A model generated the notes under the pieces. The model saw only the letters and a list, made by a program, of their open reading frames with translations. It had not been told where the DNA came from and made no database searches. Below, one piece after another: positions 9,683 through 18,830 of a DNA stretch of 27,974 bases. The position numbers were made by a program, and so were the translations under genes. Positions within the stretch are counted from its first letter, which is position 1. Each line of letters opens with the position of its first letter. Source of the DNA: Gnetum montanum (lineage: Eukaryota > Streptophyta > Gnetopsida > Gnetales > Gnetaceae); the NCBI GenBank assembly GCA_015680685.1, contig MNCI01034302.1, positions 1-27,974 on the forward strand, given 5' to 3'.

Positions 9683-10730
9683 CGATGGGAGGCTGTATCC
9701 TGCGTAGCTTAAATTGTAGTGATGGTCCCCCTTCCTCGCCCGTACGGGGAGGCTCCTCGGTTGGATGAGGCCTCTTTCGTTGCAACTTAGTGGCCACTGT
9801 CTCAACGATGAGACATTTCCCCTACGATATGTTACCTGTAGTAGCAGGGGGCACCTCTCCCATGCTGTTCTGGCCATGGACGTTACAGGTCACTCGATCC
9901 TTAGTCGTTATAGAAAATGACTCCCTAATAGCTTCTGGGGGATCTTAGGCTCGAGTGGTTTGGAGGATTTGGCAGATCCACCGTTTGGAAATCTAGTTAC
10001 GATCTCACATAACCCAGACTCCATTCTCACGAACTACCAGGAACTCCATGAAACGCCACAAGTAGGCTATGTAAAATGTGTGGTGCACGTTGAAATGAGA
10101 CTCGTGCTTCTTATGAAGCACGATCATTTCAACTTGTAGGCCCTTGCATAGATTCCTAGCCCAATTGTAGCGGGCCTCTCTTCCATGACCTCTTGCATCA
10201 CCAAAGCTTGCTCAATCCCAATAATCTTTCCTTGGGAAAGTAGCTTGGGGAACACACAAGCACGGAAGACGGGGTAAGCATCTTTGGTGGCTCTCGGCTT
10301 GACCTTCTCCATGGGAATCCCCTTTTGCCCTTTTGCAGCCCCTAGCCACTCCTCAATGTCCCTCTGATGGTTCGCCTCTTTCTTAGTCTTTGACCCTATG
10401 AGGAGACCATTTGCAGGGACATCGAAAAGGTCCACGAATAGCTGGTCATTGATTTCAAGGACCACCTGCATGCCGTGTACACATGTGCAAAAGCGATTTA
10501 CCTTTTTGGAAAAGGAGTCAGCTAGGGTGAGCATCTCAGCGGCAGGGACTCTCGGGTTCGTAGCTAGGAACAAATCCATGAGCCCAGCATCCTGAAGGTG
10601 CTTGATCAGGGATTTCGAGGTCATGTTGCATAACCAGCGTTGGCTCTCATCTACCGCCTATACTTGAATTAGATGTTGGCCTCTTGATTCCCAGAGGTGA
10701 TCATCGTCACCTCCTCAAATTTCTTCGCCC
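9683..10730 (-). pseudogene. Exon 4 of antisense gene A: largest conserved exon
   Basis: The acceptor is GCTATAG before 10730 and the donor is ATCG|GTAAAT at 9682, flanked by introns of 119 and 134 bases. A 166-codon open stretch (10624-10124) aligns along its length with 25700-26100 of element B: QRWL, DSFSKKVN against DSFNEAVT, DIEEWLGAAKGQKGIPM against ELEDWLGVLKDAKGFPM, and VFPKLLSQ against VFPKSLSQ. After a 1-nt shift near 10126 it continues as ESHFN and FLVVRE (B has SHFTF and FLVVHM). It ends with a basic KLQRKRP segment, NLS-like. Four or more stops lie in the 3' half, consistent with decay. Confidence 0.82.
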
Positions 10731-10849
10731 CTATAGCAATTTGCACAAAAAACACAAAAAGGGAAAAAAAAAACAAGTTAGACAAGACATAAGCAGCAGA
10801 AAAAAAAGGAACAACATTCGAACATGCAGTAGCTTACTGTTTAGCTTAC

Positions 10850-11123
10850 CAAGTTTAAACGGTAACGGGAATGGTGAAAGATCAACCAAGACATCTTCAA
10901 TGGTGATCGGTTTAAAGGGTGCTCATCCCCCATCCAACCAATTGGACTCCTTGCATCTGTCGTAGAACTTGGAATACTAGGTTGGGTAGGTTTTGTACTC
11001 ACCCCCGCATTGGCCTATCACAACTACGCGCATATTCTCAGTGGAAGAACACTCCCGCAACGCCATCTGTGCTAAGCCCAACACATTCGTATCGTCGTGA
11101 AGCCCATTCTCGTTAATGAAAAA
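10850..11123 (-). pseudogene. Exon 3 of antisense gene A
   Basis: The donor GTAAGC follows AAACTTG at 10850. The translation (NENGLHDD, LGLAQMALREC, then stop-YSKFYDRCKESN) aligns with the element B exon at 25246-25517 (EVCIGDD, LALAHTTLEAF, stop-YSRAFAQCEARG). Lengths are 274 and 272 bases. Both copies carry a stop just before the YS pair, TAG in A and TGA in B. The acceptor is unclear: TTACCAAG before 11123 is the nearest AG but is not in the phase that B predicts, so the true AG may have mutated. Confidence 0.68.
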
Positions 11124-11206
11124 CTTGGTAACAAAAACATATTGTTAACATTTTCTTAGCATAGCAAACACTGCACAGCGTAGTAGAACATGTCTACAAA
11201 ACTGAC

Positions 11207-11656
11207 CTGCCGACACAGTAAATGATTCCTAGTGGGTTTTGGAAGCACGTTCCCATGTGACGTGCAATAAACAAAGTGTTGTATGGATGGTAGCAACTAT
11301 ACTCGGGCATCTCCTAGATCCAAGCCAAACGCCTCAAATTTCTTGGGCGCTGACTAGATCCTTCTCCCTGCCTGCTGCTAATTGCTCCATCTGTCAAGAA
11401 TCTCAGAATACCCCGATTTTCCCTAGGAAATAGGGTTTCTGTTATGATAGCCGCTACCTCTTCCGCTAAGTGTGATCAAACAATCACACTAAAGTGCTAG
11501 AGGAGAAATTGCATAAAGTCCTATGCTCCTTCCTGGAACTAGATTTCCTGCTGCCCTACACATGTATGGGGCGAAGGAACATTGGCCACTAGTTTGCTTA
11601 CGTAGCACAGGACCCCCACGATTTTTAGGACAATCAAGATTGGCCTTAGCGCCACC
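11207..11656 (-). pseudogene. Exon 2 of antisense gene A
   Basis: The acceptor is TTGTGCAG before 11656 and the donor is GGCAG|GTCAGT at 11206. The exon is 450 bases against 449 in element B. The end (YNTLFIARHMGTCFQNPLG) aligns with INSTLFLAARAHTLFQNPPG and shares the phase-2 splice position. An internal stretch (DFMQFLL, HFSVIV, SHLAEEVA) aligns with NEFLTFII, RFSVVI and SHLSEQLA in another frame, so at least one indel separates the two parts. At least four stops are present, one at a TAG aligned to a Trp of B. Confidence 0.78.
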
Positions 11657-12239
11657 CTGCACAACACAATAGCAAATTTTAACAGCATGTTCGAGTGGAG
11701 TTTAGACATAGCATAGTAGAAATAGCATTTAAAAAATAGCATTGCATGATTATCTTCATGCATATAGCGTAGCAGAAAATACGAAGGTAATAGCATAGAA
11801 AAATTAGCTTAGCGTAGCAACAACAATACTAAAGGCAAATCTTTAAACAAAGAAGACAAATCTGCCTGACAAAGCGATTAGCATCATGCTGTGCTAGAAC
11901 ATGTGTTACGCTGTTACATCACGCACATAGCCACACCCTCCTAAGGGTTGTATGTTACGCTATTTGCATGCCAAGTGGCTTAAATCGTCCAAGCCTCTAC
12001 GGCAATGACAACTACAATGATGGTGGTCTAGGCAACATTGCATGCAACCTTAGCGTAGCATCCGTATGCCTGTCATAGCTGAAATGACAACAGCGACGGT
12101 GTAAGGGCCAAAATAATGACAAAATGATGATAGAAAATAGAGATTACAAAACAATAATCGTAGAAACAAACAAAAAGAAGGAAAGCAAAAACAATAACAG
12201 AGGTATAAGAAAATAGAGGAAGCATAGTAGCCTACTGGA

Positions 12240-12354
12240 CCAATGGTGTCTCCTCTCACACCATCACGGGTGCCTATGATACACGCCCTAGGGTTTCCTT
12301 CACTTCATCGACCTTGGCTAGTGCCAGGTGCTTGTGTTCCTTCCTGGGAGCCAT
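12240..12354 (-). pseudogene. Putative first exon of antisense gene A with start codon
   Basis: An ATG at 12354-12352 sits in a good plant context (GACGATGGCTCC). It opens a basic N-terminus (MAPRKEHKHLALAKVDEVKE) about 110 bases downstream of a predicted transcription start. In-frame TAG and TGA occur after about 27 codons. The exon is drawn to end before GTCCAGTAGG at 12239, and a T-rich intron-like stretch of about 580 bases follows. Similarity to element B (VMVREETP against IMVWIDVP near 24300) is weak, so this exon is the least certain. Confidence 0.4.
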
Positions 12355-12488
12355 CGTCTCGCTTGCCGACTCTTTCTTTGTTGCTACATCGAATTGCCTT
12401 GCTCCCTATTTGCACAATCGCTCTACACTACAAATGTGGGCTCTACGCTGTTACGACGAAGATGACGAGTTTACCAGGGGTTAAACCC

Positions 12489-12497
12489 TATTTATAG
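12489..12497 (-). promoter_or_regulatory. TATA box for the antisense gene of element A
   Basis: On the minus strand CTATAAATA is followed by GGGTTT, about 135 bases before the putative ATG at 12354. That leaves a 5' UTR near 100 bases if transcription starts about 30 bases downstream. A palindromic TGGGCCCA (12610-12617) and two TACGCTG-type motifs (12551-12590) lie upstream. The TATAAATA core and a TGGGCC motif are also present in the LTR promoter of the same element. Confidence 0.55.
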
Positions 12498-12673
12498 CTA
12501 CAATAGTGAAAAGGAAACTTATCATTCTCTCTCCCCATTTAATGCGGAGTATTCCGTGCAGCGTAGCATGCTCACCACAGCGTAGTAGCACTATTCAGAT
12601 TAAGGTAAGTGGGCCCAAGTGAAAGGCCTCGACATGCTTCAAAGTAGCCATTTGCCTTCACAAAAATATCTTG

Positions 12674-13075
12674 TTAGCGGTCCACAAAGACCTTAAACTA
12701 GCATCTTCTAAATTTCGCATTTTGGCGGTCTACAAAGACCCTAAACTAGCAAATCTAACACATAGTTTCAATCTAGTTAGTGGTTCGCAACGACTTTAAA
12801 CTAATACTCTAACCTATTGGCGGTCCGTAAAGACCTTAAACTAGCATCTTCCAAATTTTGCATTCTGGCGGTTCGCAAAGACCCTAAACTAGCAATTCTA
12901 ACGCATAGTTTCAATCTGGTTAGCGGTCCACAATGACCTTACACTAATACTCTAACCTATTGGGAATCCGCAAAGACATTAAAATAGCAACTTTTGCATT
13001 GTTACACTAGCAATTTTGCATTTTTACACTAATATTTTTGCAATTTTACTTCTAGGCGATTCGCCATGACCTTAA
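12674..13075 (+). repeat. Hairpin tandem-repeat cluster 2 (element A, before RT), 143-bp higher-order repeat
   Basis: About eight units follow the pattern GGTC, CACAAA loop, GACC, then TTAAACTAGC. Units are spaced roughly 48 bases, and three units form a 143-base higher-order repeat. The sequences at 12678 and 12821 match at that offset through the spacer text (GCATCTTCYAAATTT, CATAGTTTCAATCT), and a partial third begins near 12964. The last units near 12964 and 13052 are more decayed. The cluster lies between the antisense gene's promoter and the RT frame. Confidence 0.88.
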
Positions 13076-13268
13076 ACTGGCAAATTTTAATCTTTCTATC
13101 ATACTTTCTATTTATCACTATTGCTCATATTTCATTGATCCTTTGCAAACTTTTGCTATTTACAGTTACTACTAACATGTATCTCTTGACTAGACTTTCA
13201 TCTCATTCTGGTAGGTTAAGCGAGAATGGAAATCCATCATGATCTCTCTTCACCTTTAGCTTTAACAG
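13076..13268 (+). promoter_or_regulatory. Spacer ending in a sense-strand 3' splice site before RT
   Basis: The stretch is pyrimidine-rich at its end: GATCTCTCTTCACCTTTAGC, then TTTAACAG|GTTC at 13268. It lies immediately upstream of the reading frame that leads into RT. Element B has CTCCCTATAG at the equivalent place. In Ogre-type elements an intron between protease and RT has been described, and this acceptor would suit that model. The matching donor near 7120-7240 is not resolved (TGG|GTTAGG at 7128 or TAG|GTACCA near 7231 are candidates). Confidence 0.45.
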
Positions 13269-14580
13269 GTTCATATGGCGAACTTGCAAGACAACTGAAC
13301 CCAGAGCTAATAGACTGAGAATCACCCACAGTTAACACCGTAGCATCCTTAGAAGCATCTCTAGACTAGCCTAAGCATCTAGTCTAAGCCCTAGATTTAG
13401 AGGCCGGGGATGTAATTGAGGACCCTCTCATCAAAATGCCTATAACCACATCTAGGGGGGAGATAAAAACGTTGAAACTTAGTTCCCTCCTAGATTCGCA
13501 GATGCACAAAGATGTAGCCAAAATTCTGCAAGTAACATTGAAGTCTTTGCGTGGTCATATTGCGACATGCTAGGTTTAGATCCGAGATTGATACAACCCA
13601 ACATCATCTTAGACCCACACATGAAAGCAGTTAAGAAAAAGGCTAGCAAGGTTAAACCAGAGATCGCACTGGCCATACGGGATGAAATCACCAAGCTATA
13701 CTAGGCTGGTTTCATTCATGCAGTTGATTACTCAGCATGGGTGTCTAAAATCGTTGTAGTTTCTAAGAAAATAGGAGGAATACGAATCTATATAGACTTC
13801 CAGGATCTAAACAAGGCAACGATCAAAGATGACTTCCCACTTCCGAGTATCGATCAACTCATTGACACTACGGTTGGTCATGCTCTGTTATCCTTTATGG
13901 ATGGTTTCTCCAGCTACAACCAAATTTGTATCAACCTAGAGCATTAGTTAACAACAACCTTCATGACCCCATGAGGTACCTTTTGTTACACTATGATGTT
14001 TTTTGGGCTCAAGAATGCTAGAGAAACCTACTAGCAAGCCATGACATACATCTTTAGCAACTACATCTTAGAGACGTTGAACGACTACGTGGATGACATA
14101 GCGGTGAAATCTAAAGAAGCCGCTAATCATCCCAACGATCTAGGTGTAGTCCTCAAGTATTGCCGGATGCACAATTTACACCTTAATCAAAAAAAGTGTG
14201 TCTTCGGGGTGAGAACTGGGGGCATGTTAGGGTTTGTAGTGTCGAAGGTTGGAATACGGGTGGACCCTGATAAAGTTAAGGCCATCGTCAACCTGGCACC
14301 TCCTACAAACCTTAAAGAACTGCGTGGGTTACAAGCTAGAGTATAGTTCATCAAAAGGTTTATAGCAAAATTGACTGACAAGTTACACCTTATGCAACAT
14401 CTTCTAAAGAAAGGGGTTAACTTCGAATGGAAAACTCAATGCCAACAAGCATTTGATGATCTAAAGAAAGAGCTTTTGCACCTCCCAACTATTTACCCAT
14501 CATAGAGGGATAAGCCTTTCTTCATCTACCTTGCCACCTTGGACATGTCTATTGCAGCACTGTTATGTCAGAAATGAGAT
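13269..14580 (+). pseudogene. Reverse transcriptase of element A
   Basis: RT copies element RNA into DNA in the particle. The frame starts at the putative splice acceptor, and the pre-RT linker (DVIEDPLIKMP) aligns with element B (NITEDPLIETP). A 1-nt shift near 13533 precedes FAWSY and GLDP. The fingers and palm read VVSKKIGGIRIYIDFQDLN, DFPLPSID and LLSFMDGFSSYNQI, where the D of FMDGFS is the first catalytic Asp. The YVDD box at 14086-14097 is intact. In-frame stops include those after KLY (13702), EH (13947), TP (13972), TY (14034), ARV (14344), YPS and CQK. All but one suit loss from CAG, CGA or TGG. It is inactive by truncation, not by active-site change. Confidence 0.9.
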
Positions 14581-15480
14581 GACGGTTCTGAGATAGCAGT
14601 GTACTATTTAAGTTATGCACTGATAGCGTATGAGGTGAAATACAATGAGGTGGAGAGAAACTACCTTGCCTTAGTGTTTGCATTAAAGAAGTGGAGACAC
14701 TACCTATTTCGTAGCAAGATTAACATTATTTGCAAGAGCAATACACTCCAGGCTATTACAAACTTGTATGAAAGTAGTAGGATATCCTAGTGGAAAGCAA
14801 TAACAATAGAATTTGATTTGCAATATGTGAGCCAATCGTCGATGAAAGGTCAAGCTATAGCGACGCAACTTACAACCTCACCTATCGATGACCAGGCGAT
14901 CATAGATCTTGAATTCCTAGACAAGCATGTTAGCACTATCAACGTCGTCTCATCGCATCTTGAAGCTACTTTGCATTTCGACGGTGCCTTGACCGCGCGA
15001 GGGGGTAGTGCAGATGCTGTCATTACGTTCCCCTCTGGGGAAATGCAACCTCTTGCTTATCGTTTTGCGTTCCCTTGTACAAACAATATAGTAGAGTATG
15101 AAGGGTTACTCAGGGGCCTTTTAGCTGCCCAAGCATTATGCATACAGCACCTGGTGATTCGCAGAGATTCATAACTAGTTGTGAATCAAATCATCAAGGT
15201 CTATGTTTGCAAAGCTACACACTTGCAACCCTATTGCGACCTAGTGAAAAATTTTCTCAAACAGTTTACAACTACGGACGTGCAACACATGCCATGCAAT
15301 GAAAACACCATAGTAGACGCCCTTGCCACCCTAGCATTAAATGTACCATTACACTCGTTCATAAGTTTACCAGCTTTGATTATTGAGTGTATTGAGCCTA
15401 TCACTCAGGCGGTACATGTAGCCTTTATTAGCACTGCGGATACCCAAGAGTGGTACGCTAACATTAAAGCCTACTTGTAA
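14581..15480 (+). pseudogene. RNase H of element A
   Basis: RNase H removes the RNA strand during reverse transcription. The connection segment holds VYYLSYAL, YNEVERNYLALVFALKKWRHYL. The RNase H core then has all four expected acidic residues: D of HFDGA (14980), E of VEYEGL (15094), D of RRDS (15166) and D of IVDALA (15316). Stops occur after ESSRIS (14788) and after RDS (15172). The second aligns with the Gln of the usual GDSQLV motif, and element B has a stop at the same codon. The frame is the same as RT. Confidence 0.87.
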
Positions 15481-15554
15481 CATAGCGAGCCCCCAAGTGG
15501 ATTGACATCTACCTAGAGAGATGCGATTCGTAAGCATGCTCGACAATATGTACT

Positions 15555-16437
15555 TATGGGAGATAATGCCTGTGCAAATGCTCCTATGATGGGATACTGC
15601 TGGCATGCATAAATGAGGAGCAAGTGTAGAAGGTTATTAATGAAGTACACGAAGGACTGTGTGGTGGACACAGAGCACCTAGGGCCATGGATGCAAAAAT
15701 TATATGCCTAGGGTACTATTGGCCTCACATGGAGTGTGATTGCTTGGCCAAAGTCAAGACGTGTGATACATGCCAACGATACGCAAATCTTCTACATGTT
15801 TCACCTACAGAGTTTCATCCAACGCAGATCACGTGGCCTTTCCAGCGATGGGGACTAGACATCATAGGACTTATGATGCCTAAGTCTTTCGCAAGGCATA
15901 GCTTCATCATCACCACCACTGAGTGTTTTACTAAGTGGGTAGAGGCTATCCCCCTGAGGAAAACTACATCTCAGTAGATTTGCCACTTCATCTTGGACAA
16001 CATCATGACAAGGTTTGGGCTTCCAATGACTATTGTGATCGATAACGGGCCACAGCTTAGTAGTGCAGAGACCTGAACCTTTTGCAGCAATCTTGGCATC
16101 AGAAAATTTTTCTCCTCATCATATTACCAGTAGGTGAATGGACAAGCAAAGGCTACAAATAATTCCATCATCAACTTGTTGAAGAAAATGCTTAACAACG
16201 GTAAGAGGCGATGGCATGAGCAAATCCTCTATGTGCTGTGGGCTTATAGGACGACATGTAGGACTACGACAGGTAAGATACCTTATAGTCTTGTTTATGG
16301 ATCTAAAGTGGTGTTACCTCTTAAGTTGCAGGTACGATCACTTCAGATGATCTTATTTAATGTCATGAGCGAAGCCCAAAATAACGAGTCGAGGATCATC
16401 GACCTTGACTCAATAGAGGAGGAGCGTTGTACTGTCT
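15555..16437 (+). pseudogene. Integrase of element A, catalytic Glu replaced and C-terminus missing
   Basis: Integrase inserts element DNA into chromosomes. A 1-nt shift near 15570 separates it from RNase H. The zinc-binding HHCC is visible as VHEGLCGGH and CDTC. The catalytic triad has D of WGLDIIG (15858) and D of IDNGP (16041), but the third residue, normally E in NGQAEATN, is K here (codon 16149). The WHEQILYVLWAYRTT and PYSLVYGS motifs follow. The sequence parts from element B after IEEERC and TGA at 16437, so the GPY/F C-terminal domain is absent. Other stops are at 15975, near 16075 and near 16131. Confidence 0.88.
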
Positions 16438-16764
16438 GAAATCATCGGTGTGAGGCTAGAATGGAATGGACACCGGGAGATCTACAGATGAGCACAAAAG
16501 ACCCTACCTTCGCTTGAGGGTGAACTAGAACTGATGAAGGTAGAGTACCTTGGGTGGTTCGCACGCAGATCAGACAAGGATTTCCCCGAACGCATGCCAA
16601 TGTGCCATACGCTGGGTTATATGTAAACGGTGTAATAAATGTAAACTAGAACGCAAATGTGCAGAAATGTAAACAGGAGGTAAACCAGAACGAGTGAAAA
16701 CTGTAACAAATCTTAGTCAAAGATACAAGATTGAACAAAGACTGTAATAAATCTTAGCCAAAAA
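16438..16764 (+). other. Unassigned remnant between integrase A and the putative LTR of element B
   Basis: No frame here continues the integrase. Near 16616-16700 several GTAAAC(T/C/A)(A/C)G words recur, and CTGTAA(C/T)AAATCTTAG occurs twice (about 16699 and 16743), so the part may be decayed 3' UTR repeat of element A. I see no polypurine tract and no copy of A's LTR. Confidence 0.35.
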
Positions 16765-16904
16765 TGTAGCAATGTTATTGCATAGTGAAAATTACAATGC
16801 ACCGGTCTAAATGCAGTTGTGGCTTTGGCACAAGGCGGATGAAGAGCCCCAATGGATGTGGAGGGATGATGGTATGCTGGTTTAGGTTCTAGGCACAGCG
16901 TGAA

Positions 16905-18130
16905 GGCTATGTGCTTAGCATGCAGGGTAGAAGTCCAGCGTGTAGGATGAGTGTTGCCGATGTTCTCAATGTGGATTGCCCGAATTTTTGCCCAGACTCT
17001 TCAATTTTCGAACCACGATCTAGTCAAAAATCCTAGTTTTTGTACAAGTTTGGGAATTAAATTCAAATCTGAGATGGGATGATTGACTATGGGATGATGG
17101 AATTTCAGATCGGGTGACATGTGGAGCATCGACTGAGTGCAACAGAATGAAATTTTACAAGTGTACAACATGAACCATGTTGGCGTGTACACGCTGGAGG
17201 CTCCACACGCTAGACATTATGTGGGTAAGCATGAACAATTTTTGACCAAATTTTGAATTGTGAAGCTAGTTTTGAGCATGGATCTAGATGCTTGATTTCT
17301 TGAGGATGCTGCCTATCGATTTTGGGCTCATTTGACCTTGATTTGATAGAGTTTTAGAAGGCTCCAAAAGTGTACATGCTGGGCGTACACGCTGGGCGTG
17401 AAGGCCAGTGTGTGGGCATGCAAAATATAGGTTTGGAGCCTAATATTGTACGCTAGGATTGGATCCTTGTTTCCTGACTGTTGGTGGTTCTCTAGGTCAT
17501 CCAGGGGCTCATTTTGGCTTCATTTTGACTGAGTTTTGGGCATGTTTCTAGTGTGCACGCTGTGCTGCACGCCGGGCATGCACGCTGGACATGCAGGGCC
17601 AAAAATGACCTTTCTGATGCCTAAAATTGATGTTTCTAGAGCCTTTGGGCTTGTAGATTCATTGACCATGCCTTGAGAGTTGACTTCATGTCAAAATCTT
17701 GCCCAAAATGCCTAATCAACCTTTTTCAAAGTGGTGCATGCTGGGCTGCATGTTGGGCGTACATGCTGGGCGTGTAGGCCTACATATAGGCATGAAAGTG
17801 CCACTTTTCAAGGTTAAAATTTGATTTTTGAGAGCCCAGGATGATGCCTGATGGTTTCCCTACCTTTGAAAGTTGATTTCCTATGAAAATCATGCTCTCA
17901 GTGCCTATTTTTGTCCATCTATGATGGTACATGCTGGGCGTGCAAGCCTGAAGACCCATCATTTGGAGCCCAAAAATTGAATTTCAAGTGCCTGAGAGTA
18001 GCTGGGGACCTTGGGGAAGGTCTTGGGGAGTCTAAACGCTCAATTTTGGCATGTTTTGGCACATTTTGGGGTCAAAAATTTGCTGCACGCTGAGCTGCAT
18101 GTTGAGCTGCATGCCGGGCGTGCAGGCCTG
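16905..18130. repeat. Array of CACGCTGGGCGTG-type inverted repeats
   Basis: The words CACGCTGGGCGTG, TGCTGGGCGTGCAGGCCT and GCTGCACGCCGGGCATGCACG recur with variation near 16905-16945, 17190, 17375-17420, 17560-17605, 17735-17790, 17930-17950 and 18085-18125. The core CACGC-TGG-GCGTG is an inverted repeat with 5-base arms. C/T and G/A differences (CATGC, GCATG) suggest CpG decay. Related GCGTGCAG and CAGCGTGAA words reappear near the antisense gene of element B (23850-24640). Confidence 0.82.
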
Positions 18131-18666
18131 TGTGCAAGAAGTATACTTAGTCAAAACTAAGTGTTTTGAGTTTGAAACCTGGAGTTCTTATTGCTAGATG
18201 TTGATGTAGTCTCCAATGGATCTTGAGGAACTCTTTATTGTTCAATTATTGCTCCGTTTGATGTTGTTTTATAGGATTTCAAGCTTGGTCATGCTGGGGA
18301 CTAACATGACTTAGCTCAACTTCTATCTACAAGTGTTAGCTGAAATTTTTTTTGGTGCTGTTTCATTGGCCCCTCTTTGTTAACGCTTGGAGAAATCAAC
18401 TCGAGAGGCATCGACAAAGAAGTACAAAACACCACAAGTAACTTAGTGGCATTGTCCTTTGACACTTGGCTAGATGTCCTCGCACCGTGTTCAGAAGTAC
18501 TTGGGATTGAGAAATGAAGTTTTGAGATGATGTCTAGGGTATTGGGAATTGATCAAGGGATTGTGCTAGTGTGGGAGAGGAGTGTTCATCTTTGTGCAAA
18601 CAAGTCATGTTGTTCCTTGTCGATGGCCAATATTTGGTAGACTTGGAACCAATGCGTGAGGTGTGC
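18131..18666. other. Spacer with no recognisable gene
   Basis: No open frame with known motifs, repeat array or promoter stands out. It probably belongs to the LTR or 3' region of element B. Confidence 0.4.
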
Positions 18667-18830
18667 GTCCTTTGGGGGAACAAGACTCTTGTATTAGGTT
18701 TAAGAGAACTTGTTGTCACAACCAATGCCACGCAATGAGATGATGCATTCTTTGGAGAAACAGGACCCTTGTGAAGTATCTAAGGGAATCCATTGTCTAA
18801 CAGCCAAAGCCACGCAGTGAGATGAAACAT
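18667..18830. repeat. Tandem duplication of about 82 bp
   Basis: Two diverged copies share GAACAAGACTCTTG and GAAACAGGACCCTTG, then TCTAAGGGAA/TTTAAGAGAA, then GCCACGCARTGAGATGA. The last word lies near 18728 and 18810, an offset of 82 bases. No coding potential is evident. Confidence 0.7.

Larger units (their letters stand above)
7733..12354 (-). pseudogene. Antisense multi-exon passenger gene of element A (unknown protein)
   Basis: A spliced gene runs opposite to gag-pol. The inferred exons in reading order are 12354-12240 (putative), 11656-11207, about 11123-10850, 10730-9683, 9548-9072, about 9034-8849, 8741-7962 and 7873-7733, about 1,150 codons in all. Six exons match, by translated similarity, a gene in the same relative place and orientation in element B. 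The intron phases match as follows: phase 2 at the 11207 junction, and phase 1 at the 9683, 9072 and 8849 junctions. Visible regions are an N-terminal exon, a conserved alpha-helical-looking body in exons 2-4, a basic NLS-like stretch at the end of exon 4, an acidic exon 5, a coiled-coil-like exon 7 and an acidic tail. I recognise no known family. Several in-frame stops and at least one 1-nt shift make this copy broken. Confidence 0.78.
1088..16764 (+). mobile_element. Element A: degenerate Tat/Ogre-like Ty3/gypsy LTR retrotransposon
   Basis: The order is LTR, primer-binding-like site, gag, protease, a roughly 6 kb block with an antisense gene, RT, RNase H, integrase. RT before integrase marks Ty3/gypsy. 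The gag knuckle spacing CX2HX4HX4C, the protease motif VDDGAT, the FAWSY and GLDP motifs before RT, and the lack of a chromodomain suggest the Tat lineage. At more than 15 kb it falls in the size class of Ogre-like giants. The coding frames are broken by stops, mostly at former CAG codons, and by a few indels. The integrase C-terminus diverges after 16437 and no copy of the 5' LTR is visible downstream. The remainder may have been deleted, or displaced beyond the window by insertion of element B. Outer boundaries are inferred, the coding core is firm. Confidence 0.85.

Noticed and set aside
7733-12500. Antisense block as a separate nested transposon inserted in element A
   Set aside because: No terminal repeats or target duplication are visible at its edges, and element B has the same block in the same place and orientation.
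16905-18130. 3' LTR of element A
   Set aside because: It lacks the GCTACGCTA array and the TATAAATA context of A's 5' LTR and carries the word type found in element B.
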